A DNA stretch of 64,000 nt from Apodemus sylvaticus (GCF_947179515.1 NC_067472.1:103483658-103547657), one strand, 5' to 3'; shown: positions 38,578 to 49,465, numbered from the stretch's first letter. Translations and numbers: made by a program. The notes: generated by a model from the sequence alone, not told the origin.

Positions 38578-39068
38578 GTCATGTAACTTTAAACTCATGC
38601 TCTAATAAAATGAATAGCTCAAGTTACAAATGTTTCCCCATCTAGCTCTGCCTTTATGTCACTTCAGGAAGCCAGTTTTATCATCCTTCAGTCATCTAAA
38701 CCTGGCATCTTAGCATTGAGTAACATTCCCTTGGTCATATTTTCTAGTCATTTCCTGTATATCAGGAATTCTAAAAAGCCCCAAAGAAAAAGGAAGCTCC
38801 CTTTTAAATAGAATCCAAGTGGTCCCTGTGTCTCATCCTGTTTTCCCCACAGCACAGAGCAGTTAATGATTGGGGAGTATAAGACACATTCTGGCTGACT
38901 TCTCCTAAAACAGCTGTCTAGAGTCAAAGATACCACCACTGCACAGTGTTCTAGACCTAATTTTCCTTTGGAGAGAAAGGTGAGAATTCAGGAAGAACAC
39001 AGAAGTACTTAACAAATAGCTTGGAGGCCATACCTAGTTTCAGAAATAACTAAAATTTCTCAATTAAC
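38578..39068. other. Unassigned sequence
   Basis: About 490 bases, no recognised repeat or gene. Confidence 0.5.
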
Positions 39069-39246
39069 AACTAGGTTCTTGACTTTACAGAAGCAACAGT
39101 TCTAATGCCAAACTCCTTCACAAAAACAAAAATTTTACTCACAATGTTTGACATTAACACAACTAGGTTCTTGACTTTACAGAAGCAACAATTCTAATGC
39201 CAAACCCCACAAAAACAATTTTACTCACAATGTTTGACATTAAAAC
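39069..39246 (+). repeat. About 90-bp tandem duplication of unique sequence
   Basis: Copies at 39069-39160 and 39161-39246 share aactaggttcttgactttac and ttttactcacaatgtttgac. They differ by a few substitutions and two small deletions. Not a known transposon. Confidence 0.93.
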
Positions 39247-39509
39247 CATGTCTACAAGCTATTTTCCCTGCCCTCAAGAGGCTCTGCAAGCCAGGAGACT
39301 TGAGTATTTAAGTACTGAATTTAAGCTCAGCTCAACAGGTCAACCAACAGTCTTCAAGGTTACCTACTACTATCACAGATGCTTGGGAATCAAGACTCCA
39401 GATGTAACCCATAAAGATAAGAAACACAATTGGGTTCCTTGTGACCTTTGAGAACTTTATACTTCAAATAATACTGACAATAAAAATAATCAACAAATTA
39501 TTTTGGCTT

Positions 39510-39708
39510 TGTTCTGTTTTTCCGTGTTTGAGTGTTTTGCCTGCCATGTGCATGCCTGTTGTCCACAGAGGCCAGAAAAGAGCACTGCATTCCCTTGAAA
39601 CAGGAACTATAGACAGTTGTTAAATACCATGTAGGTACTGGAAATCAAACCCAGGTTTTCTGGAAGAGCAAAAAGGGCACTTAACCACTGAGCCATCTCT
39701 CCAGCTTC
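39510..39708 (-). mobile_element. B3 SINE
   Basis: gagtgttttgcctgccatgt, ggaaatcaaacccaggtttt, aaccactgagccatctctcc. Confidence 0.85.
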
Positions 39709-40169
39709 ATCAATAAATGCTGTTAAAGGCCAATCTGTGGCCCTTGAATATATATTCTCACAATATTCTGGAGAGATTAATAATTAACCCAAGATTACAA
39801 ACTGAGTAGAAAAATGCCAAGTTTGAAACTCTTGTTTAATTGCTTCCACTGTTGTATAACTTCCTAGAACTATACATCATGTTCTCTTTCCTGGATCTCT
39901 GTAAAAGACTACTTTGAGAATAATTTGTTTCTTAAGCCTTTCAGCCACTGCCAATATGGTCAGAACTTCTCTCAGCTAATAGCAACACACAATACTGATA
40001 CCACCAAGAGATCCCTGGAATTGCTCTCTGGGTTACTCCGGCATTCCTGGGGTCAGCGGCCAAGCCTCCTAAACCCATGAGGTTGGTGTTCTACCTTGCA
40101 AATGGCTCCTAAATGGCAGCAAAGGAAAGAGCAAGAAAAGGCATAGCTGTGCAGGAGATTGCAGACAAA
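39709..40169. other. Unassigned sequence
   Basis: About 460 bases, nothing recognised; moderate GC. Confidence 0.5.
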
Positions 40170-40300
40170 CACTAAGCCAGAAATCAGTAGGCCTAAGTTT
40201 TGGTTCAATTCTGTCCAAATTAAATATGTAACCTCAGGAAGCCACCTTCCTCTTTTTCCTTTTTGTCTGTATAATATGGAAGTTCTAGGAAGGGTTCAAC
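40170..40300 (+). mobile_element. MIR-type remnant
   Basis: ccagaaatcagtaggcctaa, ttttggttcaattctgtcca, gtaacctcaggaagccacct. Confidence 0.45.
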
Positions 40301-40497
40301 AAAATGGTGAACACTTGTTGTCACACCTCAGTTTCTCAGAATGTGGTGAACAGAAAGACAGGTCTGGGGTAGAAGAGTGCTCTGTAAAATGCAGAGCACA
40401 AATCAGTCTGAAGGGACATTATGATGATATGACCACCACTGGCTGGCTGTGTTGAAAATTAATGCCCCGTAACCAATAGAAAATGAAATAGTAGAAG
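40301..40497. other. Unassigned sequence
   Basis: Nothing recognised. Confidence 0.4.
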
Positions 40498-40725
40498 GCT
40501 GGAGAAGATGGCTCAGGCTGAACAGCACTGAATGTTCTTTCAGAGAACCAGGGTTCCTTTACCAGCACCCACAGGTTGATTCACTAAAACTGGCTGTAAC
40601 TCCAATTCCACAGAATCTGACACCCACTTCAGCCCTCTGCAGGTTCCTGGCATGCACGTGGTACATAGACATATATGCAGACAAAACATCAGTACATATA
40701 AAATAATTTTTAAATGAATTTAAAA
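40498..40725 (+). mobile_element. B3 SINE
   Basis: ggctggagaagatggctcag, ctgtaactccaattccacag, tggcatgcacgtggtacata. Confidence 0.85.
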
Positions 40726-40949
40726 AATGAAATGAAACAGTAGATAAGTAGGTACAAACTGGATTGTAGTTTGGAAATTGTAGAGGATTAAAGTGTGGAA
40801 AGAAAAGTCTCTGGGATTTGTCAGGAAAACTACAGAAAAAAATATGACTGAAGTGTGATGGAGAGCAACAGAGGAAGCAAAAGTAACCAACAGTAACAAG
40901 GATAAGGAAGCTTAGATGTCACATATTAAGAGGAGGGGGAGTCATAAAA
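40726..40949. other. Unassigned sequence
   Basis: Nothing recognised. Confidence 0.4.
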
Positions 40950-40954
40950 GATGG

Positions 40955-41398
40955 TGTGGTGCTTTGAATGAGAATGGTCCCCAAAAGTCATCTGAATGCT
41001 TGGTCCCTAGTTGACAGAACTTCTTTAAAAGGATCAGGAGGTGTACCTTGTTGAACGGAAGGGTCACTGGGGGTGGACTTTGATGTTTCAAAAGCCATGT
41101 CAGACCCATTTCTCTCCCTGTCTCCCTGTCTCTCTCCCTTTCTTCCTCCCTCTCTTCCTTTCCTTCTCTCTCCTTTTCCCTCTCCTACACTCTCTACTGC
41201 CTGCTTGATGAATCAAATGTAAGCCCTCAGCAATTGCTATACCACCATGCCTGCTTGCCTACCTGCCATCATTCTCCCCACCATGATGGTCATGGGCTCA
41301 CCCTCTGAAAATGTCAGTAGGCTCTAAATTAAATGTTTTCTTCTATAAGTTGTTTTGATCATGTGTCTCTTCATGGCAATGGAAAAGTAACTAAGACA
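40955..41398 (+). mobile_element. Complete solo MaLR LTR (ORR1-type) with target duplication GATGG
   Basis: A 444-bp LTR from tgtggtgctttgaatgagaa to agtaactaagaca. gatgg is perfect at 40950-40954 and 41399-41403. A CT-rich tract (41100-41190) and an attaaa poly(A)-like signal (41329) are inside. Confidence 0.9.
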
Positions 41399-41464
41399 GA
41401 TGGGTATGGTAAAGCCACAGTGGAAGGAAGATAGGCAACTGAGAAGCTGGCACAAGATGTATAT

Positions 41465-41550
41465 AGCAGGGGGCTGGAGAGTTGGCTCAGTGGTTAAGAT
41501 CACAAGATACATGTGAAACACTTATACACATAAAATAAATCTTTTAAAAG
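41465..41550 (+). mobile_element. B2/B3 SINE with internal deletion
   Basis: Head gggggctggagagttggctc and ggttaagatcac jump directly to the tail acttatacacataaaataaa. Confidence 0.75.
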
Positions 41551-41614
41551 GATGCAAATGAAAACAGGGAGTCACTGCAGAAAACATGAGCTATGAAGGG
41601 ACATCAGGGACAAG

Positions 41615-41715
41615 TTTCACTACAAATATTTATTGGTCACTAATAATATAATAGGCATTGTCATACAAGTATGGGAGCAGATATGAAAAAAATAAGACAG
41701 GAATCTGACTCTCGG
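41615..41715 (-). mobile_element. LINE-2 3' end
   Basis: ctacaaatatttattggtca, taataggcattgtcatacaa. Confidence 0.5.
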
Positions 41716-41779
41716 CTCTTCTTCTTGAACATGGACACTGACCATAAACTGGCAGAACAAGCTCAGAGGCTTGAAGACT

Positions 41780-42074
41780 TGGTCCTCAGCTGATGGTTCT
41801 ATTTCAGGAGACTTTGGAACCTTTAGAAGTTAGAGCTTAGCTAAAGTAAGTACATAATTAAAGGGCAGGCCTCGTATAGCACAACTCCACTCTACTACTC
41901 TCTCTGCCTCCTGGTCCACCAAGTTGTGAGCAAGCCGCCAGCCATTACATCCTCCCACTACCACACCTTCCCTACCATAATGGACTATTTATCTCCTCAA
42001 ATTGTGAATCAAAATAAATCTTTCCTTCTTTAAAATGTTTCTTGGTCACAGCAATGAAAAGAGTAACTAATACA
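41780..42074 (+). mobile_element. MaLR-type LTR
   Basis: gctgatggttctatttcagg, gactttggaacctttagaag, gaatcaaaataaatctttcc (poly(A) signal), gagtaactaatacag at the end. Same class as 20155-20397. Confidence 0.65.
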
Positions 42075-42086
42075 GACATTAAGAAA

Positions 42087-42215
42087 ACAAGCTTTGTAAT
42101 CAGATAAATGTGGCTTTAAATCCCTATACCACCACTATAAGATGAGAAGCCTTCCACAAGAAACCAAAGCTCTTAACTCTAGTGCTAATACTAATCCTTC
42201 CTACAATTAGAAAAG
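42087..42215 (+). mobile_element. MIR fragment
   Basis: ctttgtaatcagataaatgt, ggctttaaatccctatacca. Confidence 0.45.
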
Positions 42216-42224
42216 AAATTTGGA

Positions 42225-42440
42225 CATGATGAAGATAGCCTGTGGCTAAGTACACCTAATGCTCTTGCAGAAGATCTAGGTTCAGGTCTTAGCACCCACA
42301 TCTGGTGATACACAACCACCAGGACATCTAGTTCCAAAGGTGCTCATGCCCTCTGGCTCCCTCAGTAATATTCAAAAAAACTCACACAGGTACCCACATA
42401 CACACATTAATTAAAATGATAAATAAATTGTTTTTCAAAG
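42225..42440 (+). mobile_element. B3 SINE, diverged
   Basis: agatctaggttcaggtctta, aggacatctagttccaaagg, tgccctctggctccctcag. Confidence 0.7.
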
Positions 42441-42477
42441 AAATTTCTACCTTCCAAGCACCACTATTATTACTATT

Positions 42478-42605
42478 ATCATTTACTACTTTTGTGACCT
42501 TGGGAAAGTTGTTTAGCTCTCTGTTCAGCACCTTTAAAACAAGATTGGTGATGGCTATCTCATCAAGGCTATCATTAAAATTAAAGGAAAATTGATGTAA
42601 TAAAA
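42478..42605 (+). mobile_element. MIR 3' half
   Basis: ctacttttgtgaccttggga, aaagttgtttagctctctgt, ggctatctcatcaaggctat. Confidence 0.6.
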
Positions 42606-42893
42606 CACCCAGCAGAGTAAAAGCTTATGAAGGTTCTCTTTTCTCTCCATTATCTATTATTTCCTTAACTCTCCTTCCCCCTCTCCTCAATTTCTCACAT
42701 TGAGAGCTCCCATGGCAGTATTCATTTCCAAAGGAGGGCACTGAAGACATATCCAGAACACTCTCAGAAAGACCAGTTAACACTAACTTAAACCTAAGTT
42801 TAACTTACCCAAAGCTTGATTATGCCATCCAGAAACATGTTCTTTATATGCATTTTGCCAAGAGTCTTCAATTCACAAGTAAGAAGCCCTTTC
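42606..42893. other. Unassigned sequence
   Basis: Nothing recognised. Confidence 0.4.
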
Positions 42894-43058
42894 TGGAGCT
42901 GGAGAAATGGCTTAGTGGCTAAGTGTAAACACTGCTCTTTCAAAGCACCTGAGTTCAGTTCCCAGCACCCACATCAGGTAGCTCACAGAGGATCTGACAC
43001 CTCTGACCGCCCAAGACCTCCTAATCATACATACATATGCACACACATAATTTTTTAA
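42894..43058 (+). mobile_element. B3 SINE
   Basis: gagctggagaaatggcttag, gagttcagttcccagcaccc, shortened 3' half. Confidence 0.8.
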
Positions 43059-43247
43059 ACACACACACACACGCACGCACGCACGCACGCACGCCTGCCT
43101 GTATGTATGGGCACCACATACATTCCTGGTGCTCAGAGCAGCCAGAAGGTATCAGATTCCCTGATAGAACTGGAGTTACAGGCAGTAGTGAGCCACATAT
43201 ATAGGAGTCAGTGCTCTTCAATCACTGAGCCATCATTCCAACCCCTC
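43059..43247 (-). mobile_element. B3 SINE with (CA)n(CGCA)n at its tail
   Basis: (CA)n then (CGCA)n at 43060-43095, followed by actggagttacaggcagtag and actgagccatcattccaacc. Tail to tail with the preceding B3. Confidence 0.8.
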
Positions 43248-43324
43248 CACATAATTTTTTAAAATAATAACAAAATAAATATTTTTAAAAGCCACAGTAC
43301 TAGAAAGACACCCTCTGGTTCCCT

Positions 43325-43567
43325 TAGACACCTGCATACTCCTGCAGGGGACACAGGTTTGATTCCTGGTGACCATATGGTAGCTTACAACGACCTATAA
43401 TTCCAGTGCCAGAGAATCCAGTACCCTCTCTCTGCTTCCTAAGGCACCAAGCATATACACAGTACACTTATATGTGTAAGAGAAAAAACTCATATACATA
43501 TATACATACATGCATGCATATATATATACATACATACATACATACATACATACATACATACATACAT
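43325..43567 (+). mobile_element. Diverged B3 SINE and (TACA)n microsatellite
   Basis: ggacacaggtttgattcctg, ggtagcttacaacgacctat; the tail passes into an AT/CATA microsatellite at 43497-43567. Confidence 0.7.
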
Positions 43568-44459
43568 CTTTAAAATAGGAGCCTTTCTGCTTAATGGCAA
43601 AATAATTCCTCTCTGCTCATTTGTCTTCCCAAGAAACAAACCAGAAGAAAAAGCTCTAAGATCTAAAATACCTATCAGAAAAAGGAGATCGATTTTCCTA
43701 GTGCTATAAAACCACAGAACAAAAGAGGTTCTGACTCCTTGCTGAGTAGCAGATAAATCTCACTGTGCTTTGTGTATGTATGACAGGAGCAAGCAAACCT
43801 ATCATAACTTCCAGCAGTTTCAGGAATGCTAGGTTAAACTTGCTAGAGTTACTCAGGCATGACAGCAAAATGAGGTTTTTACCAGGAAAGGTCAACTCAT
43901 AAATACCTGATTAACCCAAGTGAACATGCTCTGCTCCAGCTCCTCAGAAAATTTACAACTGATCCAGAACAGAAGTCAAGTTGAATACATGTTTTCAAAG
44001 CCAATTAATTTTGGAAGTCTGATGGGTGGAGGAGCTGGCGACTAGCTACAAGAACCTCCATCGAATTAGCTAAATACAGATCTTTGGTGGAAGTTGCTTC
44101 TCCTAGAACAACCTCTGTACAACTCCTCTGCACCACAACCACCGCCCCCCCCCCCACCAGAAGGACAAGATTCAAACCCTCCTACAAGGTCCTGGTAGAT
44201 TCAGAAAAGCAGAATCAATTCTAAGACCCTGTTTAACCTCCAAGAGGTTCCCTAGAAATAACATCAATAGTTCTGAGCTCAGGCATTAGAAAGACCTCGT
44301 CAGACCAACTCTATAAGGGTAATGTCTAACCTCACCAGCAGTTCTGCTTCTTCCTTGGTGCACCCACTACACTTTGTAAACCAGAAAGGGAAAATTAAAA
44401 GAACTATTAAGCACTATGTGCTAGGCTTTATACAAAGTTGTTTTTATTTTTTGTCTGTT
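43568..44459. other. Repeat-poor sequence
   Basis: About 890 bases with no recognised transposon. A C-run of 12 lies near 44145-44155. Confidence 0.5.
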
Positions 44460-44677
44460 TTTGTTTTTTACATTTTTATGATGGGTGTTTTGCCTGCATG
44501 TATGGCTGTGCAGTTGTGCATCTGGTACCCTCAAAGATCAGAAAAAGGGATAAGAGCAACTACAACTGGAGTTATAGATAATTATGAGCTGTCATATGGG
44601 TACTGAAAATCAAACCCAGGTCCTCTGGAAGAGCAGACAGTAGTATTCTTAACTGCTGAGATATTTCTCCAGCCCCT
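44460..44677 (-). mobile_element. B3 SINE
   Basis: gatgggtgttttgcctgcat, tgaaaatcaaacccaggtcc, actgctgagatatttctcca. Confidence 0.85.
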
Positions 44678-44827
44678 AAACAAAGGTTCTTAAATATTTG
44701 GTTTTGGTTGCACCTCCTAACAACTTAAAGAAAAACTGTGGGTGTTCTTCACAGAAAACAAGCTGGCAAAGTACAGAATCCAAGTACCAACTCAGTTCTT
44801 CTGACTCCAAAGCTCAACTTTCTTTGT

Positions 44828-44890
44828 TTCAGCAAATATTTACTGACAGTTTATTACATCCTAGGCACTACTCCTGGGTAAGTATATTGC
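44828..44890 (-). mobile_element. LINE-2 3' fragment
   Basis: cagcaaatatttactgacag, catcctaggcactactcctg. Confidence 0.5.
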
Positions 44891-45174
44891 AGCATCTGAG
44901 ACAGGGTTTATGGAGTTTATGGAGCAACTTCTATATTTTACATGTTTTCTTTCTCCTTTATTAAGCAGAATAGAATAGGTATACACTACAGAAATGAATG
45001 CATTCCTTTCTCTCTTCCCAGCTTCTGCCCAAACAGCATTCGACTGCAGATCCATTAACTCTTCTTCATCCTTCCTCCCACCTAGTCAAGTCACATCTTA
45101 AAACAAAGGTTTCCTTGAAATGCTAGCAAATCCATTCCAGCTACCCAGCATTTATTTATTATGAAAATAAAAGT
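44891..45174. other. Unassigned sequence
   Basis: Nothing recognised. Confidence 0.4.
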
Positions 45175-45335
45175 ATTTCAAGGCTTCAAAACACTTCCAC
45201 ATAAATAATTTTCTCTAAAATTAAACAAAATAGGTATTCTTCCCATTTAACAGGCAAACTGACACCTAGAATGCTTAGTTACTATCCTACAGTTACAATA
45301 AGCAGAGGAACTCAGCTACTACCCAGCTCCTTATC
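45175..45335 (-). mobile_element. MIR SINE
   Basis: tcttcccatttaacaggcaa, actgacacctagaatgctta, gaggaactcagctactaccc: complement of MIR. Confidence 0.65.
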
Positions 45336-45477
45336 CACAGAATATATTCCTCTCCCCTCCTAAGAGTGTCAGTGCAAAGAAACCAGAGGGGTATTGTGTC
45401 ACATCCTAGGCACAAGCTAGTTCGGACTTCCCATTATACCAAAATAAATAAACAAAATAGCAATTAAAACATTCTTG

Positions 45478-45776
45478 CTAAGGCCAGACCATAGTGGCAC
45501 ATATCTATAATCCCAGCACTGAGAAGGCAGAGGCAAGAGACATCAAGGCTAGCTTTAGCTACATGGAGAGTTCCAGGACAACCTAGAACTGCATGAGAAA
45601 CTCTCAATTTTTTAAAAATCTGCTGTGTAGCTGGGCAGTGGTGGTGCACACCTTTAGTCCCAGCACTCAGAAGGCAGGCACAAGAGGATCTCTGTGAGTT
45701 TCAAGGTCAGCCTGGTATACAGTGAGTTCTATGACAGCCAAGATTATATAGTAAAACCCTGCCTCAGGAAAAGAAT
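45478..45776 (+). mobile_element. Two B1 SINEs in tandem
   Basis: First copy 45478-45618 (agaccatagtggcacatatc). Second, 45628-45776, is closer to consensus (agctgggcagtggtggtgca, accctgcctcaggaaaag). Confidence 0.82.
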
Positions 45777-45929
45777 CTGATATGTATCAACCAGTTGTAG
45801 AATTTACTTTATTAATATTATATCTTACCACTTTCTCTATAAAGTGTGTTTTCATTATATTCAATTATAGTGAATTTACAATCTGTTCCCAGAGGAATAA
45901 ACTTTTCATGGTAAAAATAAAACACATTA
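45777..45929. other. Unassigned sequence
   Basis: Nothing recognised. Confidence 0.3.
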
Positions 45930-46068
45930 TTTGGGGAATGGTAGCACACACCTTTAATCTCAGTACTTTGCAGAGGTGGACAGATCTCTCTGAGTTCCAG
46001 GCCAGCTTGGACTATGTACTGAGTTCCAGTCTAGCCAGGAAATAAACAGACTCTGTCTCAAAACAGGA
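45930..46068 (+). mobile_element. B1 SINE
   Basis: gaatggtagcacacaccttt, gttccaggccagcttggact, gactctgtctcaaaac. Confidence 0.8.
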
Positions 46069-46075
46069 GGTGGGA

Positions 46076-46237
46076 AGGGAGCTGGAAAAATGCCTCAGCA
46101 ATTAAAACATGCTGCTCTTTCAAAGGACCAGAATTCAGTTACAAGCACTCACTTCAGGCAGCTCACAACCATCTGTAACTCCAGCTCCATAAGATTTGAT
46201 TCCACTAACACCTGAGTGCATATGGACATGAGGACTG

Positions 46238-46277
<40 letters not shown>
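46076..46277 (+). mobile_element. B3 SINE with (CA)n
   Basis: gggagctggaaaaatgcctc, ctgtaactccagctccataa; (CA)n at 46238-46277. Confidence 0.82.
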
Positions 46278-46278
<1 letters not shown>

Positions 46279-46469
46279 CACAAAATTAAACATAATAAAA
46301 ATTAAAACTTTTGTGAAAAGTATATAACTTATTTGCATTAAAAATGCAAAAAATGCTTTTATAATTAATTTCCAGTCATTGAGAAAGAAAATACAACTTA
46401 TTTTAAACATAGTATTACAGATGCTTGCCTCGTCCAGGAAAGCTCATTTATTCTGTTAAGTGATGCATT

Positions 46470-46874
46470 TCAGAGGGCAAATGTTACAGAAAGTATCATA
46501 TACTTTCTGTATATGATCTGTCCCAAATGCTGGGTAAATAACTCAATGTATCTTTGCAAAAAAGTATATAAGTAAATAAAACCAGCAAATACCACAGTCA
46601 GCAGATATATTCCAGCAACTAAAGCTTGATTATATTTTTCTACCCATACACCACTAAACCTAGCTCTACTGGTTCCAACGGCAACTTTAAAGCCAAACAC
46701 CAAGACAAATAACATAAAGGAAGTGATACCTACCTCTGAAAAACCACCTCTGAAAAACCAGAATGCCCGTGGATAGAGATCCATCGCATCTGGTAGAAAA
46801 CAGCACACTGAGCAAACCAAAGGCTGAGCTTTACTCAGAGCTAGCGAAGACTCTAAGCAAACCCTGACTTTCAT
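46470..46874 (-). other. 134-codon open frame with two hydrophobic segments (speculative)
   Basis: A minus-strand frame in repeat-poor DNA encodes two membrane-like stretches (about residues 49-67 and 84-106) and no recognised family. A pyrimidine-rich tract ending ttttctaccag and a donor-like gag|gtaggt lie 56 bases apart inside it, which would break the frame if real. A tandem ggtttttcagag pair overlaps the donor. Frames of this length are expected by chance here. Confidence 0.12.
46485..46511. repeat. 12-bp perfect inverted repeat, 3-base loop
   Basis: tacagaaagtat at 46485-46496 and its reverse complement at 46500-46511 around cat. It could form a tight hairpin in DNA or RNA; no terminator or miRNA context is visible. 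Confidence 0.9.
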
Positions 46875-47039
46875 CAGTCTGTCATGACAGCTGAAATTCC
46901 AATTCTACAACTTCATTCACTTCTCCTTGAAGGAATAGAAGCAGTAAGATAAGGAAAGCAGAGAAATCAGTTTTTAACTTTAGAAACTGGAGAAGACTTC
47001 CAGAAAGTGAGAATTTAGCCAGGCTTACAAGGTAGAAGG
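46875..47039. other. Unassigned sequence
   Basis: Nothing recognised. Confidence 0.3.
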
Positions 47040-47160
47040 ATATAAAGACAAGCAGTAGTAAGCATGCAGTCCTAGCTACTTGGGAGGCTGACAGAAGAGA
47101 ATCACTAAGTCTAGGAGCTCAAGATCAGCCTGAGCAACTGTCTTCAAAGCCACAATAAAG
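47040..47160 (+). mobile_element. PB1D-type (early 7SL-derived) SINE
   Basis: gcagtcctagctacttggga, ggagctcaagatcagcctga. The ctacttgggag wording is that of an ancestral 7SL monomer. Confidence 0.65.
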
Positions 47161-48221
47161 CATGATGCCATTTATGCTACCTGAGGAAAGTAACCAGAAG
47201 CCTGAAGAAAATCTGAATTCTGATTTAATTGTTAAGAAGCTATAATGACCATCAGATATGTTCTTCTCCTTGAATACATTTCCTCATGTAGCCTGGCCTG
47301 GCACACGGTAGAACTAAATCCTTTCCTAATCCCTTTTTTTACTTAGAATAGAACACACATCAGGGAATAATATCCCAAGGTAAGGGAAATTACTTGCCAG
47401 CTAACAGAATAACGACATCGATGGTGGGCAGAGACAAAACAAAATAAGAAATCAACCTCAGGGGCATCTTACGAGTCTGAAAATAGCAAATCCAGGACAT
47501 ATCCAAGTCTCATCACACATTTCCCTCTACTACCAGGTGTCTGTCAGCCTAGATTGGACAAATAATACTTCATAATATTTAGGACATGGAGAATTGGAAA
47601 CCCACTCCTCTGTTCCTCAAGAAAGGCAGTCTTATAGCAACTGCTAGAACTCCAGAAGGCTGAAACAAAACCTAGTGTAAGAGCAAGTATTGAGTCCAGC
47701 GGCCAATGTATTTTAATTAGTTCAACCTTAAAAGTCTGTAGCCATAGGAGATTTAAAAGGCCCCCAGGGAAAGCCTCTGCCCTTCACACAGTTCAGCCAA
47801 TTAGATCTATTCAAGTGCCCTAATTTTCATCACTGAATTCTTTAGGGAATCAGACTCACCAAGTTCCAAGTTCTATCTGGAACTCACATGTTCAGCTCAG
47901 AAGAACAGCTGTGTACAAGCTACCAGACAGACAGTAGTATCTAGGATATAGTGATTTTGTTCCCCGTCATGTACAGGTAAACTTAGCTAACAGAACTGTT
48001 GTCCCCAAACCCAGAGTCCTACTGTAACCCATTCTCATAAAAACTATATTTCAACCTAATTCATGCTAGAATGCAAGGGAGCCACCGTAAGTTTTGATTC
48101 CTCAGTTCAAGAGTAACCTCATCACAATAATACTTGTATTTTTATATTATTTTAAATATTCTAATTTATGGATCTCACTATTTTAGAAATACATGTACTT
48201 GGTTTTTTGTTTTTGTTTTTG

Positions 48222-48224
<3 letters not shown>
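47161..48224. other. Repeat-poor block
   Basis: About 1.06 kb with no transposon, exon or RNA that I recognise. Confidence 0.5.

Positions 48225-48255
<31 letters not shown>
48225..48255 (+). repeat. (GT)n microsatellite
   Basis: About 15 GT units next to the T/G-rich tail of the following minus-strand B1. Confidence 0.95.
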
Positions 48256-48257
<2 letters not shown>

Positions 48258-48571
48258 TTGTTTGTTTAAGACAGTCTTTCGGGCTGGAGAGATGACTCAG
48301 CAGTGAAGAGCACTGACTGTTCTTGCAGAGGTCGTGAGTTCAATTCCCAGCAACCACATGGTGGCTCGCAACCATCTGTAATGGGGTGCAATGCCCTCTT
48401 CTGGTGTGTCTGAAGACAAACAGTGTACTCACATACGTAAAATAAATAAATCTTAAAAAAAAAAAAAAGACATAGTCTCTCTGTGTAGTCCTGCTGGCCT
48501 TGAACTCAGAGTTCCACTGCCTCTGCCTCCTAGATGCTGTGATTAAAGGTCTATACCACCATGCCTAGTTG
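48256..48571 (-). mobile_element. B1 SINE split by a B2
   Basis: Tail side gtttgtttaagacagtcttt at 48259-48279; the body resumes at 48469 (gtctctctgtgtagtcctgc, ccaccatgcctagtt). Confidence 0.8.
48281..48468 (+). mobile_element. Full-length B2 SINE nested in B1
   Basis: gggctggagagatgactcag to the poly-A end at 48468. The flanks agacagtctttc and agacatagtctctc are a near-match target duplication. Confidence 0.92.
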
Positions 48572-48577
48572 TACATG

Positions 48578-48757
48578 CTTTTTACTTTTTATTTATGAGT
48601 GTATATATGTGTTGAGTGTATTGAATGTTTGTGTGGAGATCAGAAGACAACTCTGTGGCATTGGTTGTTTCCTTCCACTTTCATGTGGATCTCAGGGATC
48701 AGTACTAAGGTCCTCAAGCTTGCATAGTAAGTGCTTTCCTGCTGAGCCATTGGCCCA
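48578..48757 (-). mobile_element. B3A-type tRNA SINE
   Basis: tttgtgtggagatcagaaga, ttcatgtggatctcagggat, ctgctgagccattggccc. Confidence 0.65.
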
Positions 48758-48819
48758 ATGCTTATATTTAAAGGAGGGAGGGAAAGTCTTCAGAAAAAGG
48801 AGTGATTTTGAAACTCAAA

Positions 48820-49048
48820 AGAGGGCTAAGGTTATAGCAGTGGTAGAGTGCCTGCCTAGCATGCATAAGGCCCTGGGTTCAATCCCCAATGCCGAAAGAA
48901 AACAAAAAACAGACAAAGCAAAACCAAGTGTATTAGTACACGCCAAGAATCCCAACACTGAAATAGAGACAGGAGTACCACAAGTTCAAAGTCATCCTCA
49001 GCTACATAGTGAACTGAGGATAGCCTAGGATACAATAAGGCTCTATAT
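48820..49048 (+). mobile_element. B4 (ID_B1) SINE, near full length
   Basis: An ID head with clear tRNA-Ala-like wording (gcctgcctagcatgcataag, gccctgggttcaatccccaa), an A-rich linker, then a B1-like half (gttcaaagtcatcctcagct). The best B4 in the window. Confidence 0.85.
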
Positions 49049-49069
49049 TTAATCAAGTTAATTCAAATA

Positions 49070-49265
49070 TTTTGTCGGCCTGTAGAGATTTCTCTGTGGT
49101 TAGATTACATACTGCTCTCAGAGAGGCCTGAGTTTAGTTCTCAGTATCCATACTGGGTCCACTTACAACAGCCTCAGTTCACTTTAGAGCTGAAGTCCTC
49201 TCCTCAGCAACTGGACCAGGTGTAATGTCATTGTAATACAGACATTCACTCTCCTGATGTCAATT
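49070..49265 (+). mobile_element. B3-type SINE, diverged
   Basis: ggcctgtagagatttctctg, gaggcctgagtttagttctc, agagctgaagtcctctcctc. Confidence 0.6.
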
Positions 49266-49279
49266 AAAATTTGTTTAAA

Positions 49280-49404
49280 GACAGGGGTTAGTGATGCACA
49301 CCTTTAATTTCAGAACTCAGATGCAGAAGCAGATGATCTCTGAGTTTAAAGCCATCCTGGTCTACAAAATGACAGCCAGGACTACAGAGAGAAACCAACT
49401 AAAG
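49280..49404 (+). mobile_element. B1 SINE, internally deleted
   Basis: gtgatgcacacctttaattt, gccatcctggtctacaaaat, directly gacagccaggactacagaga. First of a same-strand B1 run. Confidence 0.8.
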
Positions 49405-49414
49405 ATAGATAGAT

Positions 49415-49465
<51 letters not shown>
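49405..49465 (+). repeat. (GATA)n microsatellite
   Basis: About 15 GATA units grown from the B1 tail. Confidence 0.95.

Noticed and set aside
48561..49028. 155-codon plus-strand open frame
   Set aside because: It spans a B3A-type SINE and a B4 element on opposite strands; not a gene.
49403..49465. CRISPR-like array
   Set aside because: Tandem GATA units without spacers; a eukaryotic microsatellite.
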